Shown here piece after piece: positions 42,656 to 52,985 of a stretch of DNA of 64,000 nucleotides. Position 1 is the stretch's first letter. Every line of letters begins with the position of its first letter. The notes under the pieces are model-generated. The model saw nothing but the letters and a program-made list of their open reading frames with translations. It was not told the origin of the DNA and ran no database searches. Source of the stretch: Micrasema longulum (taxonomy: Eukaryota; Arthropoda; Insecta; Trichoptera; Brachycentridae); contig JAGVSM010002848.1 in the NCBI GenBank assembly GCA_022494885.1, forward strand, positions 1 through 64,000. The letters are read 5' to 3'. A program made the position numbers and the translations under genes.

Positions 42656-42889
42656 TGCTAATTTTTTTTCGTAGGTACATAAAAGTACCTAATTTTACCA
42701 TTGAAATCTAATTTTGTACTCAAACAATCCAAACAAGGCTTTTAAAACGTAAAGTATACACTAAATTGTAAACAAACAACAAATTGTACCTACATTTATG
42801 TATTGGAAATGCCGACCTCAATATCTTGTTATGTAATTTTAATGATTTCACTGTCATAATAAAAAATGTGTAGGCAGATAAAAATAATA

Positions 42890-42955
42890 ATAACAATAAT
42901 AAATTTTATTCCAGTAAAATGGCTAAATGGTGCAGAGCCAATTCTATCAAATAAT
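42890..42955 (-). mobile_element. LINE 3' terminus
   Basis: Reversed, it reads AGAATTGGCTCTGCACCATT, TAGCCATTTTACTGGAATAA and then TTATTGTTATTATTAT. The same terminus lies at 62835-62895 on the other strand with an AAAT tail. Confidence 0.5.
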
Positions 42956-43010
42956 ACAAAAACAATACATAGTTAGAGATAAGTGTGTATTGATGTCATA
43001 GAGACAGTCT

Positions 43011-43685
43011 GTATTGAATCCCGCATTAAGACTTATTTGTGGAATCTCTAAGTTCAGTCATATCACTCCACTACTTCGGGAATTACACTGGCTACGCTTT
43101 CCACAGAGGGCGAAATACAAACTCTGTTGGCTTATGTATAAGTCACTGCACAACTCCGCGCCGGAATATCTAAATGAACTTTGCATTCTAGATGAACTAG
43201 CTGCAGTGGTGTAGTCGGGCCGGAGCGCACCGGAGCGGCGCTCCAGCACTTTTTATCTGAGCAGAGCGGCGCCCCGGCTCTGGTCAGGAACAAATATTAC
43301 GTTTAAAAAATATATCTACTTTAGTCTCTTCAAACAATTCGAAATAACAGCAAACGTATTTATTGCCGATAACTGGCAAAAGTCTAAACATGTGTCCCCC
43401 CCTCCCCCGTCCCACTTCCCTTCCACTTCGCATAGTGGCGGCGGTGCGCTCAGGTACTTTTTTATTTACGACTACACCACTGACTAGCTGACAGACGTCT
43501 TACGCTTAAATTAGCTACATCTACGTCGAGAGGAAAAGTTATTATACCTCTACACAAACAGCGCACTAAATTCGGCGAACGCGCATTTGCGGTCGCAGGC
43601 CCTATAGCATGGAATGCTCTCCCAGCATAGGTGCCAGGCTGTGAGAGTGAAGTGATGTTTCGGAAAAAACTTAAAACATTCTAAT
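43011..43685 (+). mobile_element. LINE tail (L2/CR1-like) interrupted by a hAT MITE
   Basis: Before the insert: NPALRLICGISKFSHITPLL, RELHWLRFPQRAKYKLCWLM and YKSLHNSAPEYLNEL. After it, in the same frame once the 279-bp insert and one 8-bp duplicate are left out: RLTLKLATSTSRGKVIIPLH, TKFGERAFAVAGPIAWNALP and later FRKKLKTF. This is the 'A.R.i.......hitp.L..LHWLpv..Ri.yKl..l.yk.l...aP.YL' tail of L2/Rex-type LINEs. One in-frame stop (after LPA) shows decay. Confidence 0.85.
43204..43482. mobile_element. hAT MITE nested in the LINE, 279 bp
   Basis: The ends CAGTGGTGTAGTCG and CGACTACACCACTG are perfect 14-bp inverted repeats, flanked by an exact 8-bp duplication ACTAGCTG (43196-43203, 43483-43490). 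The inside is GC-rich (CGGAGCGGCGCTCC) and codes for nothing. Its undecayed ends suggest a fairly recent insertion. Confidence 0.92.
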
Positions 43686-44097
43686 AAATCCGTAGCATGT
43701 GCTAACGAAGTAATTTTTTTTGCTACATTTGAGAAAAAAAGCAGTAAAAACTCATGGAGTTCAGGATTCTAAGGATAAATAATAATGTTTTAGACGTTTC
43801 TTGGAGGTGGCTAGAGACTGGACACCGTTATTTTTTGCTTTTTGTACAAATTAATGGCAATTTCATCCCATCAACAAATAAAATAATGTTAGATTTAATG
43901 ATAATAGATTTTATAATATATTCTAAATTTAGTATACCCATGCGCATGTCATGCCGAATTGGGTTTTTTTTGTTTTAATAAATATAGTGAAAAATGTAAC
44001 AAAAAATGTCCTAAAATGTTAACAATAAAATTGTTAATAAATGAATAAATAAAAATAAAATTTATATCTGAAGCACTAACTTTATGGTTATTCATTA
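43686..44097. other. No recognisable feature
   Basis: A 74-codon frame (43754-43978) has no visible domain. Otherwise AT-rich. Confidence 0.4.
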
Positions 44098-44330
44098 TTA
44101 TAATAAAATAAATATAAAACAAAAGCAAACAAACCAACAAGCCGTTTTCTCGTAGGTGCAGGCAGAGAGTATAGAACGCCACATCACTCTGTCTTTGCAT
44201 ACAGACCTCACTTCCTCTACATTCATACATCTTCTAATGCACGCACTTCGAATATTCCTACTCTTGACATGTCCATCTTCAAGTATTTGATGGACTTGAT
44301 CGTGCCAATATGCCAATATAAAACAACTTT
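44098..44330 (-). mobile_element. RTE-A LINE C-terminus
   Basis: Minus strand: DGHVKSRNIRSACIRRCMNV, EEVRSVCKDRVMWRSILSA, matching the 'a...a.DR..WR.lv.a' end of RTE-type proteins. Probably from the same LINE group as 29955-30505, but no overlap is available to prove it. Confidence 0.65.
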
Positions 44331-45299
44331 GTTTTTAATCATTTATTTTTTCAAATCTACACAAGCTTCTTTATCAAGGTATACTTAACTAATAAATTCA
44401 ACCCATTTTAATAATAATACGATTGAAGGAAATAAGAAGTTAAGAAGAAGGGAGGTATCTGCGAGAGGGTGACAGAAAAAAATTCTTCAAATAACTATTT
44501 ATCAAAATAGGGAAATATCACATACTACGAATACCGATAAAAATATATGAAATGGATTAAGAACTATTCATTGTATTTTCAAAATCAATATGGATATTGT
44601 GGAGAAATGTTTTCATACATAACTTAAAAAAATAACAACAACAAAAATAAATTATAAATAAATATGTCGCTAAGAAAACGTGACACCAAGATTCGTGATG
44701 AGGTTCAATATTTTTTTTAATGGTTAGGAACAAAGTTCAAAACCAACATTAATCGTGACATATTAGAAGCGTGATCAATGCAATGACTGTATTTGATGGA
44801 ATTCTAAATTACAAATTTAAAAAAATAAATTATGCCACTAATAATAATAATAAAAATATTTTTTACTTGTCAGTATATCATAGACCATTATTTATACTTT
44901 ATTTTATTTTTTAAAACGGGTTGTTTCCCTATTGTCTAGCACAGCATATAAGGGTTATTATTCTTCGTCGTTCTAACTTGAAATATCACGCGATTGAAGG
45001 TTTATTGATTGCTGATCGTGTGGTTTTGCAACAGAATGATTAAGGCCTTTCATTTTCTACAGTCAATGCAACCGAATGTGCAACGAATTCAACTAAACTG
45101 GTTAAGTACTTTACAAGTAAAACTGCATTCAACAAGGCTACCAAGTTTTGAATCATGAAATGCATCGTACAGAATGTAAACAATTTTATTTACATATAAT
45201 ATTATCTCCTTATGTGAAAATAATGATAAAAAGATGTATACACGGTTTTTCAGAGCCAGACCGCGAAACTTCAGAGAAATATTCCTCATTATAAGCTTT
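44331..45299. other. No recognisable feature
   Basis: AT-rich. CGAGAGGGTGACAGAAAAAA (44462) repeats a piece of 38804. Short minus frames at 45089-45401 have no domain. Confidence 0.4.
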
Positions 45300-45602
45300 A
45301 AAAAAAATCCTAATATTTTTTTCCGTAAAGTTATTTTTTTTTAAATGTAATCTTAAAATGTGGGAAATTCTTAATTTTCCGGACAAGCAGTCCCTCCACA
45401 AACCCCTACTCCTCTTTTACCCGGCCGCTTCCCTTATATCGCTTCGTTGGTCAAATACTTTTTTATCGCATTTTTTTGTCGGGGAGAGGTAGGGGGTTTA
45501 CGGAAGGGATGTTAGTTCGAAAAATTAAAGATTTACTCCATTTTGAGATCATAAGAAAAAAAATTAAAAATCACTTTTTGGAAAGAAAATATTAGGATAT
45601 TT
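45300..45602. mobile_element. MITE with ~120-bp arms
   Basis: The left arm from AATCCTAATATTTTTTTCCG to AATTTTCCGGACAAGCAGTC and the right arm reversed from AATATCCTAATATTTTCTTT to AATTTTTCGAACTAACATCC pair along most of their length. The centre (45413-45480) is C-rich then G-rich (ACAAACCCCTACTCC with GGTAGGGGGTTTACGG). Non-coding. Confidence 0.65.
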
Positions 45603-45606
45603 TAGC

Positions 45607-45785
45607 AAGAATTCTCGCGGTTGTATTATCTCGTGTATTTAAATACAAAATACACGAGAAAAACTTTTTTCTAGTGCCGCAAGAGCGGTTCAGAATAGCT
45701 ATCCTAAACTGCTTTCTTGAATGTAAATACATGAGATAATACGGCCACGAGAGCGTTTGGAATACCACCCCAGGAGAGCCTAAAC
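45607..45785. mobile_element. Cluster of CTCTCGCGG-type termini
   Basis: Three GC-rich termini within 180 bp: TTCTCGCGGTTGTATTATCT (45610), GTGCCGCAAGAGCGGTTCAG (45683) and CGGCCACGAGAGCGTTTGGA (45741). Between the first two, GTATTATCTCGTGTATTTAA and AATACACGAGAAAAACTTTT pair as a small hairpin. The flank after the second (GGTTCAGAATAGCT) and after the third (TTTGGAATACCACCCC) match flanks at the other sites. It appears to be two incomplete elements overlapping. Confidence 0.55.
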
Positions 45786-45789
45786 CCAA

Positions 45790-45970
45790 GTTGCCTCTTC
45801 TTTAAACCTGCGGACTCGCGCCGTCTTGGAAGGCCGTCGATGATGATCTTTCGACTTTATTCGGTGAAAATAAGGGGCGCTGGATTGACGTGGGAGGAGG
45901 CGAGGTGCTGGCTGGCGATAGGGTATCCTGGAAGCAACTGGTGATGTCTAAATGCTCCGCTTAGGAGCGG
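45790..45970 (+). mobile_element. RTE-like LINE C-terminal scrap
   Basis: An open stretch LAPSWKAVDDDLSTLFGENK, GRWIDVGGGEVLAGDRVSWK resembles the 'W.dDl...g..W...a.dR..W+.l' end of RTE-type LINEs. No stronger motif is present. Confidence 0.4.
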
Positions 45971-46439
45971 ATGTGGAAATGAAGAAGATTATAAGACGTC
46001 ATACTAAAATTAAGGTATTCACGATGAATATGCATTAGCTATTATGCATTATAATTTGTTGGGTGATAATAATACATTATAATGAAATTTTATGCTTTAC
46101 AAAGCTGTCTAAACCAGATACGATTTCGGCCCAATCAAAATAACTAAATAGATTGAAGGACCGCAGAAACTAACACATCAGCTTTTTAAAGAAAAAAAAA
46201 ATACATGGATGTCAATAAATTAATGTACGGTTAATAATTAATCACGTCCATCCGACAAACATGACGAAATGCAAACAAATATACACTTCGGGAATTCCCC
46301 TAATCCTAATAATAGTGATAAAAAACGTGCTGCCATTTGAATAAATATTTCATTAATTTATTTAGGATGCCATAAAAATAAAATAATGTTCCACGAAATG
46401 AATTGGACGAAAGGAAAATTCTCGCATTTGCAGTAGATC
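45971..46439. other. No recognisable feature
   Basis: AT-rich sequence, nothing identified. Confidence 0.4.
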
Positions 46440-46512
46440 AAAAGCACGTTGGGGGTCGCACAAATATTAGCCGCGGGCCGCATGTGGCTCGCGATTTGTA
46501 ATTTAGACAGCC
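46440..46512 (-). mobile_element. hAT element terminal fragment
   Basis: Reversed: GCAGGGCTGTCTAAATTACA, CGCGAGCCACATGCGGCCCG. This is the 'CAGGGcTGtc.aA...cGGGCCGCatG' style of hAT end. The other end was not found. Confidence 0.5.
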
Positions 46513-46539
46513 CTGCTCTACAATACATATAGGTACATA

Positions 46540-47075
46540 TTTTTATAAACAACAATATTTTGAGTATGTCCAAGTGTTTGTAGACAGGCTAGATTAAACC
46601 AGCCAATGATATGTCATACATACTCTATAAGTTTCCAGACTTTCATGTTCCCTTCTCAAAAATGTTTTTCCTCTGTTGCAATAAACTTTCATTTTAAAAT
46701 TTTTATTAAATCAAAAATCCCATTTTAAATGCATGAAAATGACACTAATGTAAATGTAAAATAAGAATTAACCAAATTATAAAGCAATGCGTTTTAAGTG
46801 CACCTAGCATTTGTTTTAATTGAAAGATTTAAATTTATAAGAACAAAATAACATTAACAAATCACAACAGAGATAGAGAACATTTTAAAAAAGGTAATAT
46901 GGAAGTCTAGGCATTAACATGGCTTATGACCTGTCATTGGTTGATTTAAGTGGCGACTTTAGACTCATTCACCATTTTGCCTATTTGAACATTGATATTT
47001 TAAATGCCTATAGTTTCATATTCCCTTCTCTAAAATGTTCTCTATCCCTGTTGTAATTTGTCAATCTCAATGATT
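46540..47075. repeat. REP-1 fragments
   Basis: 46545-46700 (mixed) has TTTTGAGTATGTCCAAGTGT and TTCCCTTCTCAAAAATGTTT. 46866-46985 (+) has ACAGAGATAGAGAACATTTT, GGCATTAACATGGCTTATGA and CACCATTTTGCCTATTTGAA. 47010-47100 (-) has TTCCCTTCTCTAAAATGTTC and CCCTAGGGGATGAAATTCAG. Confidence 0.6.
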
Positions 47076-47544
47076 CCCTAGGGGATGAAATTCAGTTTTT
47101 TGTCTTTTATTATTTGGACAAGCTTATAATATTTTAACAAAAAAACAAAAAATAAACCATTCATTACGATAAACAAATATTTCAAAGAATTTTCTTCGTA
47201 TGCTTTCGTTAACCTTTTTTTAAAACAAACATAAATTATAAGTTCTTTATTATCCGAGTCTTGTGTTAAAAAAAAAAAAAAAACATTTAGCAAACCTAAT
47301 TACAACTGACCCCAGTTATACCTAAGATAAATTCATAGACATCATCGTGGTCTGTATTTTTGGTGTTTTTTTCATTATTTGTCAGCGGTGTTTATTATTT
47401 TTGACTTTGACAGCTTTTGCCGCCGGTGCGCTTTGCGGTTGAGGTTAACGCTTTAAGTTCATCTTCACTCACATGTTTCAATAAAAATAGAACCTTAAAA
47501 TATAAATAAAGATACTTGAGTATAGTTTCAATTATCTCTTAAAA

Positions 47545-50353
47545 ATGGTGAAAATTGGCCTTCAAATAAAAGTGGACATGGAGTTTGTCGAGAAGTTGTA
47601 CACATGTCACCCAGAATTTCAGTGGTTTTTGAAGATAAAATGCAGTAACTGCGGTGAAGTGGCCGATAAATGGCAAGTCATAACCGAATCTGAAAAAGTA
47701 CCATTAAAGCATAATAAATCTGAAACTAATTTCCTAGTCAAATGTAAGCTTTGTTCAAGAGAGAATTCAATGGACATCGTTGAAGGAAGTAATCGTATGT
47801 ATTTTTGCAGTTATATTCAACGTGTTTATTGCCTTGCGCTTCCATCTTATTATTTTCTTCTTCCTGTGCTGTTATTTTTAAACATATGCATTTTACAATG
47901 CCTCAAATAAAGTAAAATTGGATATTTACATACAATTTTCCACCTCATCATTTTATATATATTACTGACATCTAGCGACAAAAACTCATATTATTATATC
48001 TGATGGTTGAAGTCACTAAAAGTTTTATAAGCATTTTGCAGTACTTGAAGAATATTGAAATAAAGTGTTTTGAAAAATATTTCATTATTTTTACTATGGG
48101 TATTTACATCGGCGGTGGAATGAAAAAGTTTCCAAGCGACATTTAGCAACTTTACAGAAGAGTAAAAAAAACAAAGCAATTTTTTTAATCAATAAAAACA
48201 TCTCATATATTACTATAATTTTAGGGAATATGAGATTTTTTATTTATTAAAAAAAATAATGCTCTAATTGGTGCTTCTGTAAAGTAGTTACATGTCGCTT
48301 AGTATATTTTTTCTTTTCCAGCGTCGATATGTATTTGTCAACATACTACAACAGAGATGGAGAACACTTTAGAGAAGAAATATAGAAGTCTAGGCATCTA
48401 CAGGACTTACGACCTGTCATTGGCTGGTTTAAGTGGCCACTTTACACACTTGGCAATGGTAGTTGCAGTACTTTACGGGTTGTTTAACCTTTTCCTCACT
48501 AAGCATTCAAAAATTACACATAATCCTAACGGGGGGACCAAACGACCCCAGCGCCTTCTTGTATATAGTGTCAGGAAAATAAAACGTTGGCAGTGTTTAT
48601 AACCGTGCCATAATTTATAATTTTTTTCGCGTTCGCGTTTGTTAGTTTGCCGAATGCTTACGTACACAAACTGAAATTGTCCCTTGTATTATTTACGTCG
48701 TTTTTTGTTCTAATATTTAAGAAAAAACAACTATTTTAAAATTTAAAAACAAAAACAGGAAAATGCTTATTTCTATTAATTTCACGATTACAAAAAATAT
48801 ACGGCAAATAGCTTTAATAATACTTGAGTTATCGAATTAAAATCGGGCTATGGGGGATTTGAATCCCCCCCTTCGGTCCAGCTAGGTTAACCCATCACAT
48901 AATGCAGACTGTAAATATAAGGTAGAAGTTAATGAACAGAAAGCAGATAGCTTCTGAACTGCCAATATGTACAGAAAAAATGGTCCATATTAGTGGAGTG
49001 AATTGCCTTATTAATGAGTGAATCCTGACTAGCATTTGTACAGATTCTGGGTGCGTGAAACAGTTCATGAGATTTCGCTGTAGCATCATTTTATTATTGG
49101 GAACATACGAACTGATCTCTGTCAGTATATTTGGATAATATATACTTCCAGAAATCAGCTTTTAGAAATGTTTCCCAAGAAAATTTTGACGACGAGATTC
49201 GAGGATGTTGTAATCCAGCATTATTGTAAATTAGTTAAAATTTTTAGGTCCTTACATTGATGAAGATTCGAGTGGATTTCAAACGATTGTTGCCTTTGAG
49301 TGCAGAGGTGTTGAACCAGTGGAATTCTCTCCAAGAGATGGATGGATGGCGGACGCTAAGGATAATGGTAAAAAAATCTGATTAGTATCTGGTATCTGCC
49401 TTCCTACTTGCTACTTAATTATTTAAAACACATAATTTTATTAATGAGTATTATTATTTCAAATTAGAACACCGTGCAAATCTAATTCTAAATGTTATGT
49501 GTTGGGTGTTAACATAAGTTGTGTCCATTTTTTTTTTCCAAATAAAAAATGAGCGCCAACAGTGAAACAAAATTATCAAGCTCATTTGTCATTTGAAAGA
49601 AAGATTTCCGCTCTACAAGATACTGTATTTGCTTTTACGTTATATATATTATTTTATTTGATTACACGCCTTCAAAATGAAGTATCAAGTAGATGAAAGT
49701 GAGCATTTTCGACACCTTCTGTTCGCAATCAATTGAGGTAATAAAGCTGCCCATGCTTCTTGCATTTTTTGCTCAGTGTACGGTGAAAATACTGTGTATG
49801 AAAGGAAAGCTCTTTGAATTTTTTTGTGTTTCAATGACGGTAATTTCGACCTGAAAGACATGGAGCGTTCCGGACAACCTATGGACTTCGATGATGACCC
49901 TTTTCGATAAGTATTTTATGTCAACCACGTTGGGAATTAAACCCGAGACCTCTTATGCGTGGTAGGCAAACGCGCTGCCCATTAATTAGCAAATATTCAA
50001 AATAATTGATTTATTCAATTATTTATTGATTATGGAAATCATAGTCTTTTTAATTAACACAAGGTACAAGAAAACTAATGAAAAAAGTAAGACTAATTAC
50101 AGATTTCACATTGATTTATTATGAATACAGAAGGAGAGGGGAAAAAATGAAATACTAAAAAAGATATAAAAAAATTAAAATAAAACGTTAAATAAATAAT
50201 TTAATTAATTGATTTTTTGTTATATTTTATGTTTCAGGTGCCAAATTTACTAACATTGATCTAACAGAAAAAGAATGGGCCGACTACGACGATAAAAACA
50301 ATGTCTCCGTTGGTATCTATGAATTTCAATCTCAATTCATCAAATTGAAATAA
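47545..50353 (+). CDS. CZIB: CXXC-motif zinc-binding protein (DUF866/UPF0587), complete, 3 exons
   Basis: Exons 47545-47794, 49248-49367 and 50238-50353 join to 486 nt: 161 residues and TAA. Exon 1 ends one base into an Arg codon at GTATGT; exon 2 ends one base into a Gly codon at GTAAAA; acceptors are TTTTTAG and TTTCAG. The product matches human CZIB (160 residues) along its length: MVKIGLQIK start, two zinc-binding CxxC pairs at Cys33/36 and Cys67/70, KCKLC.REN, the conserved FECRGVEPVEF, then NIDLTEKEWADYDDKN and SVGIYEFQSQFIK at the end. The family is a small conserved eukaryotic zinc protein whose cellular role is not well defined. Exon 1 would read on into the intron to a stop at 47908-47910, which is not part of the protein. 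Frames are intact, so the gene is probably functional. Confidence 0.97.
48109..48327. mobile_element. CZIB: MITE-T copy 2, in CZIB intron 1
   Basis: The left end TCGGCGGTGGAATGAAAAAG and reversed right end TCGACGCTGGAAAAGAAAAA pair, followed by AAGCGACAT.TA.C.ACTTTACAGAAG on both arms. Same family as 26260-26488. The left end is more decayed than the right. Confidence 0.7.
48340..48460 (+). repeat. REP-1 fragment in CZIB intron 1
   Basis: ACATACTACAACAGAGATGG, GGCATCTACAGGACTTACGA and AGTGGCCACTTTACACACTT, cut off after the last word. Confidence 0.7.
49248..49367 (+). CDS. CZIB: CZIB exon 2
   Basis: 120 nt between AG at 49246-49247 and GT at 49368-49369. Codes for residues 84 (part) to 124 (part), including QTIVAFECRGVEPVEFSPRD. 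Intron 1 before it is 1453 bp and carries a MITE and a REP-1 piece. Confidence 0.95.
49505..49915 (+). mobile_element. Mariner 5' fragment in CZIB intron 2
   Basis: GTTGTGTCCATTTTTTTTTT leader, then from 49678 MKYQVDESEHFRHLLFAINR, ASCIFCSVYGENTVYERKAL, and after frameshifts DLKDMERSGQPMDFDDDP. This covers the two N-terminal DNA-binding modules of an irritans-type mariner transposase. The catalytic part is missing. It runs into a SINE-1 scrap. Confidence 0.8.
49912..49985 (-). mobile_element. SINE-1 head fragment in CZIB intron 2
   Basis: Reversed: GGGCAGCGCGTTTGCCTACC, GGTCTCGGGTTTAATTCCCA and TTGACATAAAATAC. The body and tail are missing. Confidence 0.7.
50238..50353 (+). CDS. CZIB: CZIB exon 3 with stop
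   Basis: 116 nt after TTTCAG, ending in TAA at 50351-50353. Codes for KFTNIDLTEKEWADYDDKNN and VSVGIYEFQSQFIKLK. Intron 2 (870 bp) holds mariner and SINE-1 scraps. Confidence 0.95.
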
Positions 50354-51534
50354 ATATTTTCACATAAATTTTTCTTACATTAAAACTATACAACATCATT
50401 CATAAAGCAGTACCTAATGCATGTAGGTATTTTTTTAAAAATATGTATCAATTGAACTTCTTAGATTTTCGTGGCCTTTAAGATTCTAATAATGTTTTAC
50501 TGGGTTGTTATGCTGTGCTATATTTTTTGTACATCTTGACGGCATTTTAGACCATAATTTGAATGATGTAGTTTGCAGTGAATAATTATGAGTAGAACAC
50601 GTTTATTAAAAAGCTTGAAAATGTTTTTATTTTCAAGGATTTAATAAAGTTAACTTGGTGGTATTGGGAGATACAAACAATTTTTATTAGTTTTGGGATT
50701 GGCATATTAAAAAAAAAACATAAGTAAATGTAATAGCATATCCCTTGATTTTGATACACATTTAAGATATGATTTATAATATCGAGGCTATTCTAACAGA
50801 ATGCATTAAATCAACGGTCTTTATATATTTAAAATATTTTTAAATATGGGTGCAAGATGTTGATTTATAATTTCATGCCATGCCTAGAATAAAGATTACT
50901 CTTAAAAGAAAATTGTGGGAGAAATAATGCGTTGAAGAATAAAAAAGCTTTTAATGTGATCATCTCAGAACTTGTTCTAATGACTTAATGCATTCTGTCA
51001 GCAAAGCCTCGGTAACAACTAAAAATGTTTCAATAGTATTAGTTACAATATTTAGAAAAATACGTAAAAAAAATAATTGAAAAAGAAGTTGAGAAAAACG
51101 CTGGCAAAAATAAAAATAATTTAAAAAATATTATTATTTATTTTTAATGCCAAATACAATGCAAAAAAACCTAAATTTACTAATAAAAAAGGGTTAAGTA
51201 TTTATTGCCAGAAATATGAACTATTTTTTCCCCAAAAAGCTGAAAATGTTTTTACATGGCATTACTTAAAACATCCGAAATATTGTACCTGTCATCACGG
51301 CAACTCTTTCTTCAAGCACATATAAAGGTTTTGTGAGGGTTTTTTAATTTTTTCACCTTCACGGTAAGTTATGACGCATGCTACAACATTTTTACAAAAA
51401 CTTTTCGTGTCGTAATTAATAATATAGAATTTGAAACTCAAACAACAATCAGAACGAGCAAACGTCAACCCTGATGGCGGGGAAGCCGATAAAGAGGATT
51501 TTTAGTTCTTGTTAATTTCAATTTATTTATTTTA
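50354..51534. other. CZIB 3' region, then unassigned
   Basis: AATAAA words at about 50643 and 50888-50893 are candidate poly(A) signals for CZIB. The pair TTAATGCATTCTGT (50987) and ACAGAATGCATTAA (50799) is an inverted repeat of about 14 bp, 190 bp apart. Nothing else was recognised. Confidence 0.45.
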
Positions 51535-52080
51535 TAATCGTTATGTACATTACAAAATATTTCAATGCATACACAAAACGAAAAAATTAATACTAAAATT
51601 TAAATATACAAAAATGGTAAAATAAAAATACCCAGCAATTATGGAGAAAGAATGCTGTCCTCTCTGAACTTTTTTTCACTAATATGAAAGATGTCAATAT
51701 CCGAAGAGATACGGTTGAGTAAAGACATTGCTCTTCCTACTGGCATTACCATTGGCAGGTTGGTTCTGCAAGCAGGAAGATAAAACAGCTCAAGCCGTCT
51801 ATGTCTAAGGTAGTCATTAGGAACATACTCTCCGTTACACCTATGTTGATTGTAATACCACGGATCAATCAGAAAAAATACATAAGCAAGTATGCATTTC
51901 TTCTTTTCTCCAAACTATTGTAGCCAAGCATTCCCGTATGAAGTCAGATGGGTACAACCACGGATAATATCCGCACTCCCTTAAGTAAAGATACCTCAGA
52001 AATTTCTTCTGAACCATCTCCAGCATAAGGGAGTACTTCAATTCGTGGGGTGCCCAGATCAGTTAAATATCACCGTGATT
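51535..52080 (-). mobile_element. LINE-A copy 3
   Basis: On the minus strand the 3' end lies at 51535 and the coding tail follows: AGAGAGGACAGCATTCTTTC, the GLSSIFYLPACRTNLPMVMP-like block, and CTGAGGTATCTTTACTTAAG near 51990, all parallel to copy 1 at 1640-1890. It stops near 52080 at a sequence not shared with the other copies. Confidence 0.8.
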
Positions 52081-52359
52081 CTCTAAATGTGTTCTACTCC
52101 AGTAAACAAAGTAATAAACAAATATATTTATAAATATGCAAACTGGAAAATAATAGTCCATAATATTGTAGACATATTCCGTCAATCATCATTAATTTTA
52201 GTATTACCATATGTAGTATACTAACGGAAAAACATCACAATTATTAGCTAAGATAATGGACTGCAATACTGTCTAAATGTCTCATGTCTAAAAAGTCATC
52301 GAGAAGCAGTGTTAAAAACATAGAGAAAAAACAACCTGATAAAACATTTGTGTGACATT

Positions 52360-52985
52360 TATTTTTTGGTTTTATTATCAGGCCAATGTAAATATTAAGT
52401 CAGGAATCTGCCGTTTGGTCGGAGATTTAGTTTTAAACAGTATGCTCTTTCACAAACTGTATGAAAGACCAAATGTGCGTTATTTTTACCAATTACATAT
52501 ATCAACAATGTTTGAGTATGTGCAAATGCTTGCAGACTGGCTGGATTTCCGCCCTAGGGAGTTATTCATATTTAAATTTATTTCAACAGAGAGGGAAAAA
52601 TATTGTTGATAAGGGAATATGGAAATCTAGGCATTTACAGGGCTTATGACCTGCCGTTGGCTGGTTTAAGTGGCCATTTTACACACTGTGTAACATTCAC
52701 CATTCTGCCCATGTTTTAACATCCACATTTCCTCAACTCTTCCATCTGTTGACTTTTGTGAAGTAAAGGAGCTGAAACCTTTATTATGTGGCTGAGATTC
52801 ATCCGGCTGAACCAAACCATCTACTAGGCAACGCCTGAAAACAATTTTCCAATTTTTATACTTCTTCTTTTACCAGGTAGTTAATTCAACAATGTTTGAG
52901 TATGTCCAAATGCTTGCAGACTGGCTGGTTTTCCTCCCTAGGGAGATCAACAATGTTTTCCCTCTCTGTTGAAATAAATTTTAAT
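52360..52985 (+). repeat. REP-1: ~1.3 units in tandem, 384-bp spacing
   Basis: AATGTTTGAGTATGT.CAAA occurs at 52507 and 52891, 384 bp apart. The unit order is: GCAGACTGGCTGGATTTCC, CCCTAGGGAG, TTTCAACAGAGAGGGAAAA, GGGCTTATGACCTGCCGTTG, AGTGGCCATTTTACACACTG, CTTCCATCTGTTGAC, GAGCTGAAACC, TCATCCGGCTGAACC, TACTAGGCAACGCCTGAAAA and ACCAGGTAGTTAATTCAACA. This is the best template for the family. No protein-coding frame is conserved between copies. Confidence 0.8.

Noticed and set aside
47795..47910. CZIB ending in the hydrophobic tail encoded after 47794
   Set aside because: That tail is intron sequence; the spliced product matches the family to its C-terminus.
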